From assembly GCA_001643675.2 (NCBI GenBank), contig LSRY02000069.1, forward strand, positions 5,001 through 69,000: a stretch of DNA of 64,000 bases. Reading direction: 5' to 3'. This document shows, piece by piece, positions 43,498 through 56,402 of the stretch. Positions within the stretch are counted from its first letter, which is position 1. Every line of letters starts with the position of its first letter. This DNA comes from Monocercomonoides exilis. Lineage: Eukaryota > Preaxostyla > Oxymonadida > Polymastigidae. A program made the position numbers and the translations under genes. The notes under the pieces are model-generated. The model saw only the letters and a list, made by a program, of their open reading frames with translations. It did not search any database and was not told where the DNA came from.

Positions 43498-44291
43498 TCA
43501 TTCAACTTTAACAGGGATCGTTACAGCTGGCCTTACACGACATGACCTTCCCAGAACAAGAATTTGATCATTCTCAAGAAGAAGTTTTTCTCTCTCTGCT
43601 TCATCAACTAATTCAACAAAACCATACCCCACATTCATTACAGGATTTGCTTCCATTTTTGGAAGGCGAATGCTTTTCACCCGATATTTTGACAATGAAT
43701 TCAGCAAATCTTCAATTTTCATTTGATACGGTAAGTTCCCGATGTGAATCCAAACCTTTCTGACCGTCGTCGTTGTAACTCCACGAAGCCCACTCTTTTC
43801 AATTGATTTTTCTTCTCTTGGTGCTTTATTAACTCCGGATTTTCCTGCAGCTTTTTGTGTTGATTCTTGTTTTGATCTTCTTCCTGAATATTCATCTTCC
43901 CGAGAAGTTGGAACATCAATCCATCCATGAATTTGAGAATATTCTCGTATGCGGTCTGGTGGAGGTGATGGATCAATTTCAAAATCTCTCAAACCTCCAG
44001 GCCTCATGAAAGCAACTTTTATATTTCTTCCATCAACTAAAGCTCCGTTAAGTTTTGTTTTTGCTCGTTCGGCCATCACAGGGCTTTCCATTTCAACGTA
44101 TCCAAAACCTTTGGAAACATTGTCCTCAATTGCAATATTTGCAGCTTTGCTAAAACAACAAATAAAATAATCATTTTGCAGAAAAAGTGGACAAACACAA
44201 ATCCTACTGTTTCGAAAAGATGACCCAACGTAACAGCATCTGTTCTTTTATCTAAACCCCCAACCCAAAGAAGAGCAGTTGAGCTTTGCAT
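43498..44291 (-). CDS. RNA-binding protein with two RRM domains
   Basis: Two exons (44291-44197 and 44149-43498), joined in phase 2 across a 47-nt intron with donor GTTTGT, give 248 residues. RRM1 spans about residues 5-80: RNP2 LLWVGGL and, completed only by splicing, RNP1 SKGFGYVEM, ending GRNIKVAF. A basic, Ser/Lys-rich linker of about 85 residues follows. RRM2 (about 165-245) has RNP2 VWIHIGNL and RNP1 VGYGFVEL and ends RSCRVRPAV. Such proteins act in splicing, export or translation of mRNA. Linker and domain spacing do not let me pick a named orthologue. Confidence 0.85.
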
Positions 44292-44800
44292 TGGTTAGAT
44301 CAATTATAATATTTTATGTATGGGATTATGATCATCTTTCATTTTCATTTTTTATCATAAACGAAAATTTTTCTTAAGAACTAAGAATTTTCTTATTTAT
44401 CGATAGTTTCTATTTATTGCTATTTTGTTAAAGAAACATTTTCTTGCTTATTGAAATTTTTAAAGTTTATTTGAAATTGTGAATAATACAATTTTAAAAG
44501 TGCACACGCAAGTCAATATACAACAAACTTAAAGTATAAAATGTATAACAAAGATGTGTAATGGATCACAAAGAAAATAATCATGAAATTTATTTATTTC
44601 CAAATTTGATTAAAACAATATAAACAAAACAAAAAAAATATATTTTTGTTCTAAAAACCTAATATAACAAAACATAATCACAAATAGATGGATATCATCT
44701 CCACAACAACTTAAGAAAACAATGCTCTACAAATCATGTCAAAATATCCCCATTTTTTATTTTATCAAATTTTTTTTTTTGCATTGGATGAAGCAACCGA
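44292..44800. other. Spacer upstream of the RRM gene
   Basis: AT-rich DNA between the RRM gene start and the 3' end of the giant low-complexity gene, both on minus. It has to contain the terminator of the latter and the promoter of the former. Nothing else is seen. Confidence 0.5.
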
Positions 44801-46948
44801 TTATTTATCTTCTGTGTCTTTCTCCTTTTTGCGCTTCTTCTTTTTCCTGTCTGTTTCATCTGCCACATTTTCAGTCAGCAAAAGCGCCTTTTTGACTTCC
44901 TCGTCGTCGATTCCGTCTTCCTTCAGCAGTTTTATCAAAAGAGCCATGTCTTTCTTCTTCTTCTTCTTCTTGTCTGTCTCCTTCTCTTCCTCCATCAGCA
45001 GCTCTTCTAACTGCCTCTCCAACTCTTCTTTTTCTTTGTCTCTCTTCTTCTTCTTCTTCTTCTTCTTTCCTCCTTCTTTCACATCTTTCTCCTCCTTCTC
45101 CACTTCATTCTCTGCCATTCGTTCAACCACTTCTTCTTTTTCCTCATTCGCTCCTTCCATTTCCTTTCTCTCTCCTCTTTCTCTTTCCTTTTCTCTTTCC
45201 TTCTCTCTTTCTTGCTCCAACTTGATAGGCACTAAAGACTCATCAACCTTCAAATCCATTCCCTTTCCTCCTTCATTCAATCCCTTCTCCTTCTTTTCTT
45301 TCATCTCCTTCTCTTTCTCCTTCTCTTCTCTGTCTGTCACATCAAGTGACACAAACTCTGCTGAATGAGGTGCTTTCTCCAGAGAAACACCTGATTCGAA
45401 TGACAAAACAGACAAAGATGCATTTTTTGCAGAGAAAATTTGAAATTCCTTTGGCGAAGGCGGAAGAGAAGGGATGATATTTGGAGGAGGAGGAGGAGGA
45501 GGAGAAGGAGGAGAGTAAGGAGGAGTGGGAGGGAGAGAGACAGGAGAGAAAGGAGGAGAGACATCAGGTGGAGACACAACTGGATCAGATGTGGGAAGAG
45601 AGGGAAGAGAGGGGAGAGAGGGAAGAGGAAGAACAGGAGAAGAGGAAGGGAGAGAGGAAGAAGGAAGAGAAGAAGAAGAAGAGGAGGAGGAGGAGGAAGG
45701 AGGAGAAGATAAAGAAGGAGAAGAAAAAGTGGGAAGAGATGATGATGAAGAAGGAAGAGAAGAATAAGTTGGAAGGGAAGAAGAAGAAGAAAGAGGAGGA
45801 GGAAGAAGAATGGAAGATGGAATAGAATCTGCTTTTGTGGAAGAGAGGAAAGAAGAAGGAGAATGAGAAGGAATGACATGTGGATGAGGATGGATGAAGT
45901 TGGGTGTGTTTGACATGCCAACTGAATGAATATTCATTTGAGAGACATCTGATGAAGAAGAAGAATAGGAAGAAGAAGAAGAAGAAGATGAAGATGATGA
46001 TGATGATGAAGTGGAAGGAAGAGGAAGAGGAGAAGAAGAAGGAAGAGGAAGAGAAGAAGAAGAAGAAGAAGAAGGAAGAGAAGTAAACAATGAAGTGGTT
46101 AGAGTGACAGAAGATGTGTTTGGAGGATTCTTTGCATTGAGAGCAGACTGACTTGGCTGAAGAGACAGTTTCAGTGGAACATTCAATGAAAGAGAAGGAG
46201 AAGAAGAGGAAGAGGAAGAAGAGGAAGAAAGGAAAGAGGGAGAAGAAATAGAAGAGGAAGAAGAGGAAGAGGAAGAAGAAGAAGATGATGAATGAGAAGG
46301 AGAAGCATACAACAAAGAAGAATGAGAACGAGAAGGAGAAGCCAAAGGGGAAGGAGAAGGCGAAGGAGGATGAGAATGAGAAGGAGAAGAAGGAGCAGGA
46401 GAAAGAGAAAGAGTGACAGCAGAGACAGGAAATGCAGTTGATGTGATTGGTCTGATGAGAGCAGGAGAAGAAGGAGAAGAAGAAACAGATGAGGAAGAAG
46501 AAGGAGAAGAGGAAGAGGAAGAAGAGGAAAAAGAAGAAGATGATATGGATATGCCTTTATTTGCAGGAGAAGAAGGAGAACAAGAAAGAGAAGGCAGTCC
46601 AGGAGACAGAGACAGTGTTGGCTTCAGAAAACCAGAATATGATTGAGATGAAAGAGATGGAAGATTTGTGGATGAGGAAGAGGAAGAGGAAGAAGGAGAA
46701 GAAGGAGAAGGAGAAGATGAAGATGAAGGAGAGGAGGAGGAGGAAGAAGAAGAAGACAAAGAAAGAGGATGAAATGTGGCCATTCCAGCAGCAGAGAAGG
46801 CAGGGCTGTGATGAGACTGTTGAGAGAGAGAGAGAGTGGGAGAATAAGAATGAGGACGAGAAGGAGAATGAGAAGGAGAATGAAAAGGAGACTGAGACTG
46901 AGAAGGAGAAGGAGAGAGAGAAGAAGGAGAAGAGGAAGGGGAAGAGGC

Positions 46949-46981
<33 letters not shown>

Positions 46982-49900
46982 ATGAAAAGAAGAAAATGAA
47001 GCAGAAGGAGGAGGAGGAGGAGGGAGAGGAGGAGGAGGAGAAAGAATATTTAAAGAAGAAGAAGAAGCAGAAGAAGAATAGGAAATGAATTGAGAGTCTT
47101 TTGGGGTGAGGACAGGAGAAGGGGTGGAGGAATGGGAATCAGAAGATGAAAAGAGCTTTGGCGAGAAAGGACGAGCAGATGAATTGAACTTCTGTGAATG
47201 GAGAGATTTGCTGACAGGAGAAGAGAAGGAAGAAGAATTGGAAATGTTGACAGTTGGAGAAGAGGAAGAAGAAGAAGAAGAAGAATAGGAGGAGGAGGAG
47301 GAAGAACGAGAAGGAGAAGAAGGAGAATGAGAAGGAGAATAAGAAAAAGAAGAAGTGGAAGAAGAAGAAGAAGAAGATGATGATGATGAAGAAGATGATG
47401 ATGATGAAGATGATGAAGAGAAAGATGCCAAAGGATGAGCAGAAGAAGAGAGAAGAGATGGAATGGAAGTGTTTGTGGGTGTTTGTGTTCTTTCAGTTGA
47501 GGATGTTCTGAGAGCAGATGTCTGTTTGACAGAAGAGGAATGATATGAAGAATACGAAGAATACGAAGAAGAGGAAGGAGAAGGAGAAGAAGAAGAAGGA
47601 GAAGAAGGAGAGGAAGAAGAGAAAGAGGAGGAAGAAGAAGAAGCAGATAGAATGGAAGGAGGAGAAGGAGCAGAAGAACAAGAGGCAGAAGAAGACAAAA
47701 CAGCTGTGTTGAGAATGGATCGAGTTGGACTTTGCTGAAGGGACAGCGGAGAAGGCGCAAATGAAGAAGAAGAAGAAGAAGAGGAAGAGGAGGAAGAAGA
47801 AGAAAAAGAAGAAGAGGAAGAAGAAGAGGAAGAAGAGGAAGAAGAAGAGGAAGAAGTCTTTGTTTTCGAGTGAGCTGAAGAAGATTGCTTCATCTGTTGT
47901 TTCAAACGAGAAGAAGCCGCAAAAGAGAGAACAGCATTCTGAACATCGACAGGAAGAGAAGTGAATTGGGTGTATCTTTCGAAGAATTTGACAGAAGAGG
48001 AGGAAGAAGAAGAAGGCAGAGGAAGGACAGAAGAAGGATGCCATATGCCTGGAACGAAGATTGGGGGGAAGGAAAGAGAAGAGGAAGAGGAAGAAGAAAG
48101 ATATGGATTGTGCTGATATGCTGATTGAATGGAAGAAGAAGAAGAAGAAGAAACAGAATTTTGTGTCTTCATCTGCTCTTTCACTGCTTCTTTCTCCATT
48201 TTTTGCCAAAATGCATCTTCTTCATCAACATCTTCATCATCATCATCATCTTCTTCTTCTTCTTCTTCATTTCCTTCTTCCATCTTCTTTCCTTCTCTTC
48301 CCCCATCATTTGCTGGGGTATCTTCATCTTCTCTGTTATTCAGCTGCTCCTTTGATAAGAATGAGCCTGCTGTCCAACCAGAAAAGAAGTCATCGAATGC
48401 AAAATATTCTTTCTTCTCATCAAAAAAGTTATAATTATTGATACCTTCTCCTTCTCCTTCTTCTCCTTCTTCCTTCTCTCTCTCTCTCTCTCTCTCCTTC
48501 TCCTTCTCTCTTCTTTGCTCCCTGGCAAATGTCTCTATCAGCTGTGCAAACTCATCTGAACTAACCTCTTCCTCCCACCACGCAACTGAATATGGTCTTA
48601 TTTTCCTGTTCAATTCAACTTTATCATCAGCACCAGAAGAAGAAGCAGAGGAAGAAATAGAAGAAGAAGAAGATGATGATGATGAAGATGAAGAAGAAGC
48701 AGAAGAAGAAGATGATGATGAAGCAGAAAGAGATGCATTCCCCTTCAACAGCCCCACATCCCCTCCTTCTTCCATTCCATTGCCCATTTCTCTCATGTCG
48801 TATGCCCACTGCCTCTGCAGCAGCATCCACCACCCCATCTGCAGTGCCCTCTCAGCCACATCCACATACTCTGGCGGAAACACCCCAAATGGCAGAGAAT
48901 GGACATCAAACAGAAACGACACCTGGCTCTGCTTATCTTCTGCTTCTCCTTCTTCTCCTTCTTCCCCCTCTTCCCCCTCTTCTTCTGGATATTCTTGATA
49001 CTTTTGCTGTTGTTGCTGATGATTCTGTCGATTTGTTGAGACATATCCATTCACTTCCATTTCTCTCCCTCTTCCTCTTTCTCTTCCTTCTCTTCCTTCT
49101 CTTCCTTTCCCTCTCCTCTCCTCCACAACATCACTCTGTTTATTTCCTCCAACACTCTTATTGCTCATACTGCTCTTTCTGTTCAACCTCCCATTCATCT
49201 CTGCCTCTCTCTTTCTCTCTCTCTCTCTTTCTCTTTCTCTTTCTCTTTCTCTTTCTCTCCTCTTCCTCTCTCCATCTGTTCCTGTGTTGCCATCTGACTC
49301 ATCTGCATCTGAATACGATGAACTAACCGATGCCTCTGAAGATGTCCCCATCGTATTGTCCCCTTCATATTCTCTCTCTTGTTGCTGCTGCATCTTCTTC
49401 TTCTCCTTCTCTTCCTCTTTCATCTTCCGATACGCCTCCAGTTCTTTCTTATACCTCTTCTCTCTTTCGCTCCTCCTCCTCATCTTCTCCAGCTTCTTCT
49501 TTATCTTCGCCTCTTTCCTCTCCAGCTTCCTCTTCCTCCTCCTCATCTTCTCCTCCTTGTACTGTCTGTACAGCTCCCTCTCCTCGTTGTTCTCGTCATC
49601 TTCTGCTGCTCTCCTCTTCCTCTCTCTCTCTTCCTCCTCCTTCTTCCTCTGCACAGCCTCTTCTGCCTCTTTCACCTCCTCTTCCTCTGCCATCTGCCCA
49701 ACCAGCCTCAAAACGAGCTCCCTCGTCGGCTCGGCTGAAATCGCCTTTCTCTTTCGCTCTCCTTCAAAAATACGCCCTCTTCTGCCAGCTGACTTCAAAA
49801 GAGACACAAAATGTGCAATGTCTTCTGTGTTGCTCTCTTTTGAATAGCTGACAGTATGGATTGGATTGGCATTCACATTGCTCATATTATTATTGTTATT

Positions 49901-51076
49901 CTCATTGTTATCATTGATATTATTATCATTGCTATTATTATTATTGCTATTATTATTATCATATTCATTAATATACTCATTGTTATTGTCTGCTTCTATT
50001 GTCTTTGCAGAGGTTGATGGAGTTGTTGAAAAGAAAGACGAAACATCAACACTTTCCAACAGTCTCTTTCTGAACATCCTTCTCTTCCTGTCAAATGCAA
50101 CCTCCAAATAAGAAGGTGAAGGAGAAGGAGAATTATGAGAGTAATTAGAGAAAGCAGAAAAGGAGACAGAATTCGATCTTCCTCTGCGCACATTCGAATG
50201 CAACACCAAACTGCCAAAGTTGAGTGTTTTGCTGTTCCCATTTAGTCCCCTCTCTTCCTTCCCTTTCTTCTCTTTCTCCTTTCTGATGGCTAATTGTGCT
50301 GTGTGTCTCAGCAGTGCTGCCAGGAAAGAAGGGGTGATGATGAATGAGGCAGGAATCGCATCAGCCTTCCCTCCCTCTGCACTCCTCTTCCCTTCTCTCA
50401 TCTTCAGCTTCTCCTCCTCCCTCATCTGCATCAGCGCCTCCGCCTTCTCCTTCCTCCTCGCCTCCTCCCTCTCCTTCTCCTGCTGCTGCACAAACTGCCT
50501 CTGGAACTCCTGCTCCACCTCGCCCATCTGCCGGATCGCCTCCTTCATCCCCTCGTTCAGCCAGCCAGAGTCTGTGCGGAAGACAAGAGAAGCACCTAAA
50601 TAGGCATCTTCAATGGAGAGGAGAGAGACAACGGTAAGGGGAGTGGAGAGGGATGAGGACGAGCGCAGGGGAATGAAGGGAGTGAAGATTGGGAGATCTT
50701 CAAAGGAGGGAGAGGAGCTATCAGAGGAAGAGGAGGAAGAAGAGGAATTGGATGATGATGATGAATTATCTTTTGCATTCTTCTCTTCTTCTTCTTTATT
50801 ATTATTATTATCATTATCATTTTTGTTGTCTGTTGTGTCCTGTTCCAATGGAGTGGGTACATCTGCTGTGTTGTTTGTGCTTTCTTCCTTTTCTGTCTGC
50901 TTTTTGACTTCTTTCTCTTTCTTATCTTCTTCTTTCTCTTCTTCTTTTTCTTCTTCTTTTTCTTCATCTTCTTTTTCTTTTTTGTCTTCTTTATTTTCTT
51001 CCTCTTTCTCTGCCTCATTTTCCTTTTCTGTTATTCCTTTCTTATCAATTTCATTATCATTATCATTATCATCACA

Positions 51077-51129
<53 letters not shown>

Positions 51130-52831
51130 CTTTTTCATCATTGTCATTGTTATTCTCATTTGAATTGTCAGATTTGGCATTTTCTGTCATTTTTGTGTCT
51201 TCTTCTTTGTTTTCTCTTTCTTTCGTCTCTTTTTGTTGTTCTGTCGATTTTGTTTCGTCTGTTTGAGTATTGTTATCTTCAGATGCTGTTTTTATCTGCT
51301 CTTGTGAAGATGAAGAAGATTCTGAAGAAGAAGAAGAAGGTTCTGAAGAAGAAGAAGATGATGATGATGAAGATGAGGAAGTAGAAGAAGAAGAAGATGA
51401 TGATGATGAGTTGTGTTTTGATCTGAAGAATGGGAGTGGAGTGGGTGTGCCTGGTGTCACAGCTATGGCACAATCTGCAACAGACACAGAAAACAGACAG
51501 AGAGGCAGAATGTATGCTGCTGTGAAGCTGTACTTCTTCTCATTCGGACTCTCCTTCTTTCGATTGTGCGCCTTCTCTTTCTCTCTCTCCTTCTCTTTCT
51601 CTTTCTCTTTCTCTTTCTCTGCTTCATTCTGCTCTCCTTCTTTTTCTCCTTCTCCTTCTCTTCTACCTTCTTCTCCTTCTCCTTCTGTTTTGTCTTTTGC
51701 CTCTTTCTTTGCTTCGTTGTTTTCATTGCTGTCTGCATTTGCTGTCTTCTCCAAACTGCCTTTTTGTTTGTTGTCTTCTGCGTCCTCTTCTGTTTTGCCC
51801 TGCTTCTCATTCGCTTCTGTCTGTTCATCAGAATTTTTCTTTCCATCTTTTACTTCTTGTTTCTCTTTCTCTTTCTCTTTCTCTTTCTCTTTCTCCTTTT
51901 CTATTTCATCTGCTCCTCCTGTCTTCTCCGCCCCATCCTTTGCCTTCTCTGCCTCTTCCTCTTCTCCTTCCCTCTTTTCAATCTCATTCGGCATCACAAA
52001 CGGTATCATCATCGATGGCATCACATTCACCCTCTGAAGCGTCTCTCTCAGCGCATCCTCAAAACGGCTCATCAGCACCTCTTCGTCAGTAGACAGAAGA
52101 GACTTCAGAAACGATGGCAAAAACATCAGTTGCTCAGACGATGCAGGGTACGCAATATTACGCCCAGTCAGTCGCTTTTTAGTGTCTACAAAAGTTCTGT
52201 GAATTTCAGGGGAAAAATATGCATAAGCTCATGAAACAGCAAAAAGTAAACATACTTCATTAAGGCCTGAAAATCTAATCTTATCATGTGATACGGAAAT
52301 GATATGGGCTTGAATGTTGGTTGATATAAAAGATCATATCCAGGAAAATTAACTACTCCTTGCTGAGGTAAAATTCTCACGGGATCAATTGGATATTGAT
52401 GATGAAGATTTCTCAATTCTGAGTATGTTATAACTTTTGCAACATTCCAGTGATGTCTTTCTGTCAAATGAACAAAGAAAAAATAAAGAAAAAATCGAAA
52501 CATAAATTAGTCAATCAACGCAAACCAGATTCAAGCAAAATGAAAATATCCATCCAGTCTTTAGTATGCTGAATAGAAGAGTTAAATAGCATGTATTCTG
52601 GACGTCTCGTTTCTTTTGGAGCAAATACTTGTAATTTTTCTTGGATAAAGCAAATTCTAAGCTTGAAATCTAGCAAATTTGATATATACTGTCCAATCAT
52701 TGTTAAATGATTACAAAAAGAATTTTTTCGCAAAATACCTTCATTTCAAGTGATCTAGATATTGTGCGATCTTGAAAAGGAAAAGTATTGATTTGAGGGC
52801 TAAGAAGAAGGTTTAAATCTTCAATCTTCAT
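44801..52831 (-). CDS. Giant low-complexity protein with ordered N-terminal region
   Basis: Exons 52831-52739, 52688-52526, 52460-52256 and 52196-44801 join in exact phase (introns 50, 65 and 59 nt), giving about 2,618 residues. ATG 52831 is the first in-frame methionine; the frame stays open to about 52969, so an upstream exon is possible. Residues 1-210 look folded and are rich in aromatic residues (DFKLRICFIQEKLQVFA, PEYMLFNSSIQHTKDWMDIF, RHHWNVAKVITYSELRNLHH). Scattered ordered islands follow (YSFTAAYILPLCLFSVSVAD, PYSVAWWEEEVSSDEFAQLI, YVDVAERALQMGWWMLLQRQ). Between them lie Glu/Lys-rich, poly-Asn (ATT repeat at about 51069-51127) and very long Ser/Pro-rich stretches. The C terminus is acidic/lysine-rich. 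Recurring folded islands suggest one conserved protein expanded by low-complexity inserts. I could not name it. Confidence 0.7.
51069..51127 (-). repeat. In-frame (ATT)n repeat encoding poly-asparagine
   Basis: Almost uninterrupted ATT units on plus give AAT codons on minus, inside the giant low-complexity gene. It is one of several trinucleotide expansions in that gene (serine codons, Glu/Lys codons). Confidence 0.9.
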
Positions 52832-53211
52832 ATTTCTCCATCTTACTGAAGGAAAAATTGGAGAAATGGCCCAAAACCCCAACTGCTCCCTTTTTTGTGT
52901 TGGTTGTTGCTGTTTTGCTTCTTGGCTTTTGTTATCTTGAGATGCCAGAGTTGCTGCAAAACTGATCAAATATTATTTTACCATAATTACATAAATTAAG
53001 AATCTCAAAAAACATTTTTGAACTTTCATCCAATTTTGTTTTGATTAAATGATTATTACAACAACTTTATTTCACATTGAGAGGGAAAAAATGAAAAAAT
53101 ATTTTTAAAACGTAAACTTTATTAATTGAAGACAAAAACAGTAAAAACATTTCTTTTCAAAAATATCAATTCTAACTTTCATAATAAACAAGTTTAATGA
53201 TGTGTCAACAT

Positions 53212-54345
53212 TTAGAAGCATTTTCTGTGGACAATTGACGGGCCAGATTCGTCGTATTCCTCCTTTGAGATCCACATTTGCTGGAAGGTGTTCAATGAAG
53301 CAAGAATAGAACCACCAATCCACACAGAGTATTTTCTCTCTGGTGGAGCTGTGATCTTGATCTTCATGGCTGATGGAGCAAGGGTGACCAACTCTTTGTT
53401 CAGACGTTCAGCAATTCCGTTGAACATGGTGGTACCTCCAGAAAGAACAACATTGAGGTACAAGTCCTTTCTGATATCAACATCGCATTTCATGATTGAT
53501 TGGAAGGTCTTCTCATGAACACCTGTTTCCTCGAGACCAATCATGTTGGGTTGGAACAATGTTTCTGGGCATCTGAATCTTTCGTTTCCAATGGTGATAA
53601 TTTGTCCATCGGGCATTTCGTATGTCTTGTCAATGGCTGATGAGGAAGCAGCAGTTTCCATTTCAGCTGCAAAGTCAAGAGCAACATAGCACAATTTCTC
53701 CTTGATATCACGAACAATTTCACGTTCGGCTGTTGTGCGGAATGAATATCCACGTTCAGTCAAGATCTTCATGAGCATTTCAGTCAGATCACGACCAGCC
53801 ATATCAAGACGGATGATAGCATGTGGCAAGTTGTATCCTTCATAGATTGGAACAGTGTGTGACACACCATCACCAGAATCGAGCACAATACCAGTTGTAC
53901 GTCCTGTGGCATACAATGAAAGCACAGCCTGGATCTGAACATACATGGCTGGAACATTGAATGTTTCGAACATGATTGTGGTCATCTTCTCTCTGTTGGC
54001 CTTTGGATTCAATGGAGCTTCAGTCAACAACACTGGATGGTCTTCTGGTCCAACACGCAACTCGTTGTAGAAAGTGTGATGCCAGATCTTTTCCATTTCT
54101 TCCCAGTTATTAACGATACCGTGTTCAATGGGATAGTGCAGTGCAAGAATACCTCTTCTCAGTTGTGCTTCATCTCCAATGTAGCACTCTTTGTCTCCTG
54201 ATCCAAGAATAATTGTTGATGTCTTTGGACGACCAACGATGCTTGGGAACACAGCGCGGGGTGCATCGTCTCCTGCAAATCCGGCTTTGCACATACCAGA
54301 TCCATTATCAACAACCAATGATGATGTTTGTGAGTCTTCAGACAT
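53212..54345 (-). CDS. ACT: Actin
   Basis: Intronless gene for a 377-residue conventional actin, the filament-forming ATPase of the cytoskeleton. ATG at 54345 gives [17 protein letters not shown]; the six codons before it in frame lack an ATG. The phosphate-binding loops [19 protein letters not shown] and [17 protein letters not shown] are intact, as are [25 protein letters not shown] and the C terminus IVHRKCF. Length and residues match canonical actins with only modest divergence. A sign of high expression is its less AT-rich coding sequence, compared with the very AT-rich flanks. Stop TAA, which shows that TAA is a true stop in this genome. Confidence 0.99.
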   Translation of the reverse strand: MSEDSQTSSLVVDNGSGMCKAGFAGDDAPRAVFPSIVGRPKTSTIILGSGDKECYIGDEAQLRRGILALHYPIEHGIVNNWEEMEKIWHHTFYNELRVGPEDHPVLLTEAPLNPKANREKMTTIMFETFNVPAMYVQIQAVLSLYATGRTTGIVLDSGDGVSHTVPIYEGYNLPHAIIRLDMAGRDLTEMLMKILTERGYSFRTTAEREIVRDIKEKLCYVALDFAAEMETAASSSAIDKTYEMPDGQIITIGNERFRCPETLFQPNMIGLEETGVHEKTFQSIMKCDVDIRKDLYLNVVLSGGTTMFNGIAERLNKELVTLAPSAMKIKITAPPERKYSVWIGGSILASLNTFQQMWISKEEYDESGPSIVHRKCF

Positions 54346-56402
54346 GTTACTAACAAGAATCAAATATCAATTCGATCTGTCTTAATGTTTCGAACATTAC
54401 TTATTTAAGAACTTATCAATGTTATGGTTAGGATGAAATTTGTCTGAGAGACTTATTTAAAAATTTTTCGAATTATTATATTTTATATGAAAGTTTCAAT
54501 ATATATATTTTCATTGAAAAAATCAATGTTATCCCGATTATTTATTGTTAAATTATGAGTTTGTTCACAATTTTCATTAATTGATAATTTTTTTCGGGTT
54601 TTCAAATCGCAATTTGTTTATTTAATGATGTGAAAGAAGGTGAAATTTTTCATTTATAAAATACGCGTGATGATGGAAATATCATCTTTGCTTAATTCCT
54701 ATTTACTCAACCTTATTTTTGTATATTTTGCATGATAAAAGATGATTTGGCCTTTTTTTTTTTGAAAGTGTGATCATTTCCGCTGTTGTTTCACTTCCAG
54801 CATACGTTTTTTGAGAAACTTATTTGCATTGCAGCAATGAGCTCAAAATACAATCTTCACAGAGCAGATGCTTTGATGCAGCTGGCGCACGACAATACTT
54901 TGTGAAAGGGTAAATTCCATTTTAGGCGATGCTGTCAAGAGTGTGAAATGTGTTGCTTTCCACCATTAATTTGGATAAATTATGTTCAGGAGCATTGAGC
55001 ATCTTATTTTTATATTTCAATGCCATTGGGCGAAAAGAAAGAAGAAAGCTTGTGCAAATCAAGCAAAAGTGGAATGGAAGAAAGCAAAAAAGCACAGCTA
55101 GCAAAAGCACTTCAATATGCATTTTTTTGAAGCGATAAATGCGCAATAAGGATGACTTTGCTGACTGCTTATTGCTGAAGGATGCACGCCGCTACTGTTT
55201 CTATCACCAGCGGGGAACAAATAGATTTTGCTGTGAGCAAATGAAGATATGCTGCATGCAAAACAGCCAGTATTATTCGAGATCCATTATCTTTAATGGC
55301 TTGCAGGCGAGTGATGCAGAGCATCAACCAGGCTCCGATGGATGAGGGAAAAGAAAGATTATGGCCAAAAGGAAGCAGAAGCATCAGTCTACAGCCAGCA
55401 CAGAAATAAGGGAAGGGAGGCAAGCTGAACAAAGACAAAGAAGGATTCAAGTCGATGGAGGAGGCAATAACGCAGAAACAGAATCAGAAACAGGGAGATT
55501 GCCTGAGGGCCGTGGCTGGATGAGTGCTCCGGAGATGTGGCAAGAAGGATGAAATGAAAAGTGTGTTCATGGCTGTGCGAACAAATTCATGGATTTGTTG
55601 TTTTGTTTTTATGAAAATGAGAGGGTATTTGATGCCTTGGGTGCTTGGTTGGTTTTTTTTTTTCCTGGTTTTGTGCAAATTATTCTGTTAAAATCCATTG
55701 TTGCTGAGGATGTTTTTGTTGAGGTATTTATTGGATAGCTGCTTCAATTTTGGAAAAGAAAATTCAGAATTGTTGTATTTTTGGCGACTATTTTTTTTAT
55801 CACTCTGTTTTCTTTTTGGTTCATTTTCTTTTGAAATTACGAAAAAATTACAAAACGAATGTATTTATTTTTGCAGGCTGTGCAGAAAGCTCGTTTCAGA
55901 GTTTCAGCACTTTTTTCATGATGAAGAAAGCATTTAACTTGGATCTTCTTGGAGAAATGGAAGCAAAAGATGTCACAAAAGAGATTCTGAGAGATTGTTT
56001 GAATATTCCCCAATGAATGCTCCAGCATCAAAAAAACGTTTGATGATTTTTTATTTTTCACTATTCTTATATAATCTTGATTTTTGTTTTTTTTGGTTTT
56101 GTTTTTGTTTTTGAACAAGGACTGAAAAGTGAGCAATCCTGCTATTAACTTGAATGAAAAAAAACAGGGGGGAAAAATAACAAAATGAACCATGAAATCT
56201 GAAAAGATAAAATAAGAAATTGATTCTTGTTGAAGAAGGAAGACGCAAGAAAGAGAGTTTGTGGAAAAGAAATTTGAAATATTTTTATTATATAATTTTT
56301 TATTTCGAATCTGATAAAATAGGGGTCTGTGATCTTGGATCCATTGAAAATTTTAGTGATTCGAAATTTGAACTGCTGTGAAGGAGTGCAATTGATTGAG
56401 AA
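54346..56402. other. Intergenic region with possible decayed gene
   Basis: The actin upstream region is very AT-rich (54364-54800). Between about 54838 and 56016 on plus, the composition becomes more coding-like, with short protein-like pieces in different frames: MSSKYNLHRADALMQLAHDN at 54838, KLNKDKEGFKSMEEAITQKQ near 55427, and a possible terminal exon after a TTTTTGCAG acceptor near 55876 ending DVTKEILRDCLNIPQ. I could not join them into one reading frame, so this may be a relic or an unresolved multi-exon gene. The last 380 bases are the AT-rich leader of the receptor gene. Confidence 0.4.

Noticed and set aside
45440-51846. Many 60-240-codon frames rich in Arg/Lys/Glu or Leu/Phe/Ser on both strands
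   Set aside because: They are shadows of trinucleotide repeats in the giant low-complexity gene on minus. They have no independent start context or protein character.
44801-52831. Assignment of the giant minus-strand protein to an NPRL3/GATOR1-like family
   Set aside because: A few words (MLFN, FKL) recalled that family, but spacing and the remaining motifs do not fit. The resemblance is too weak to name it.
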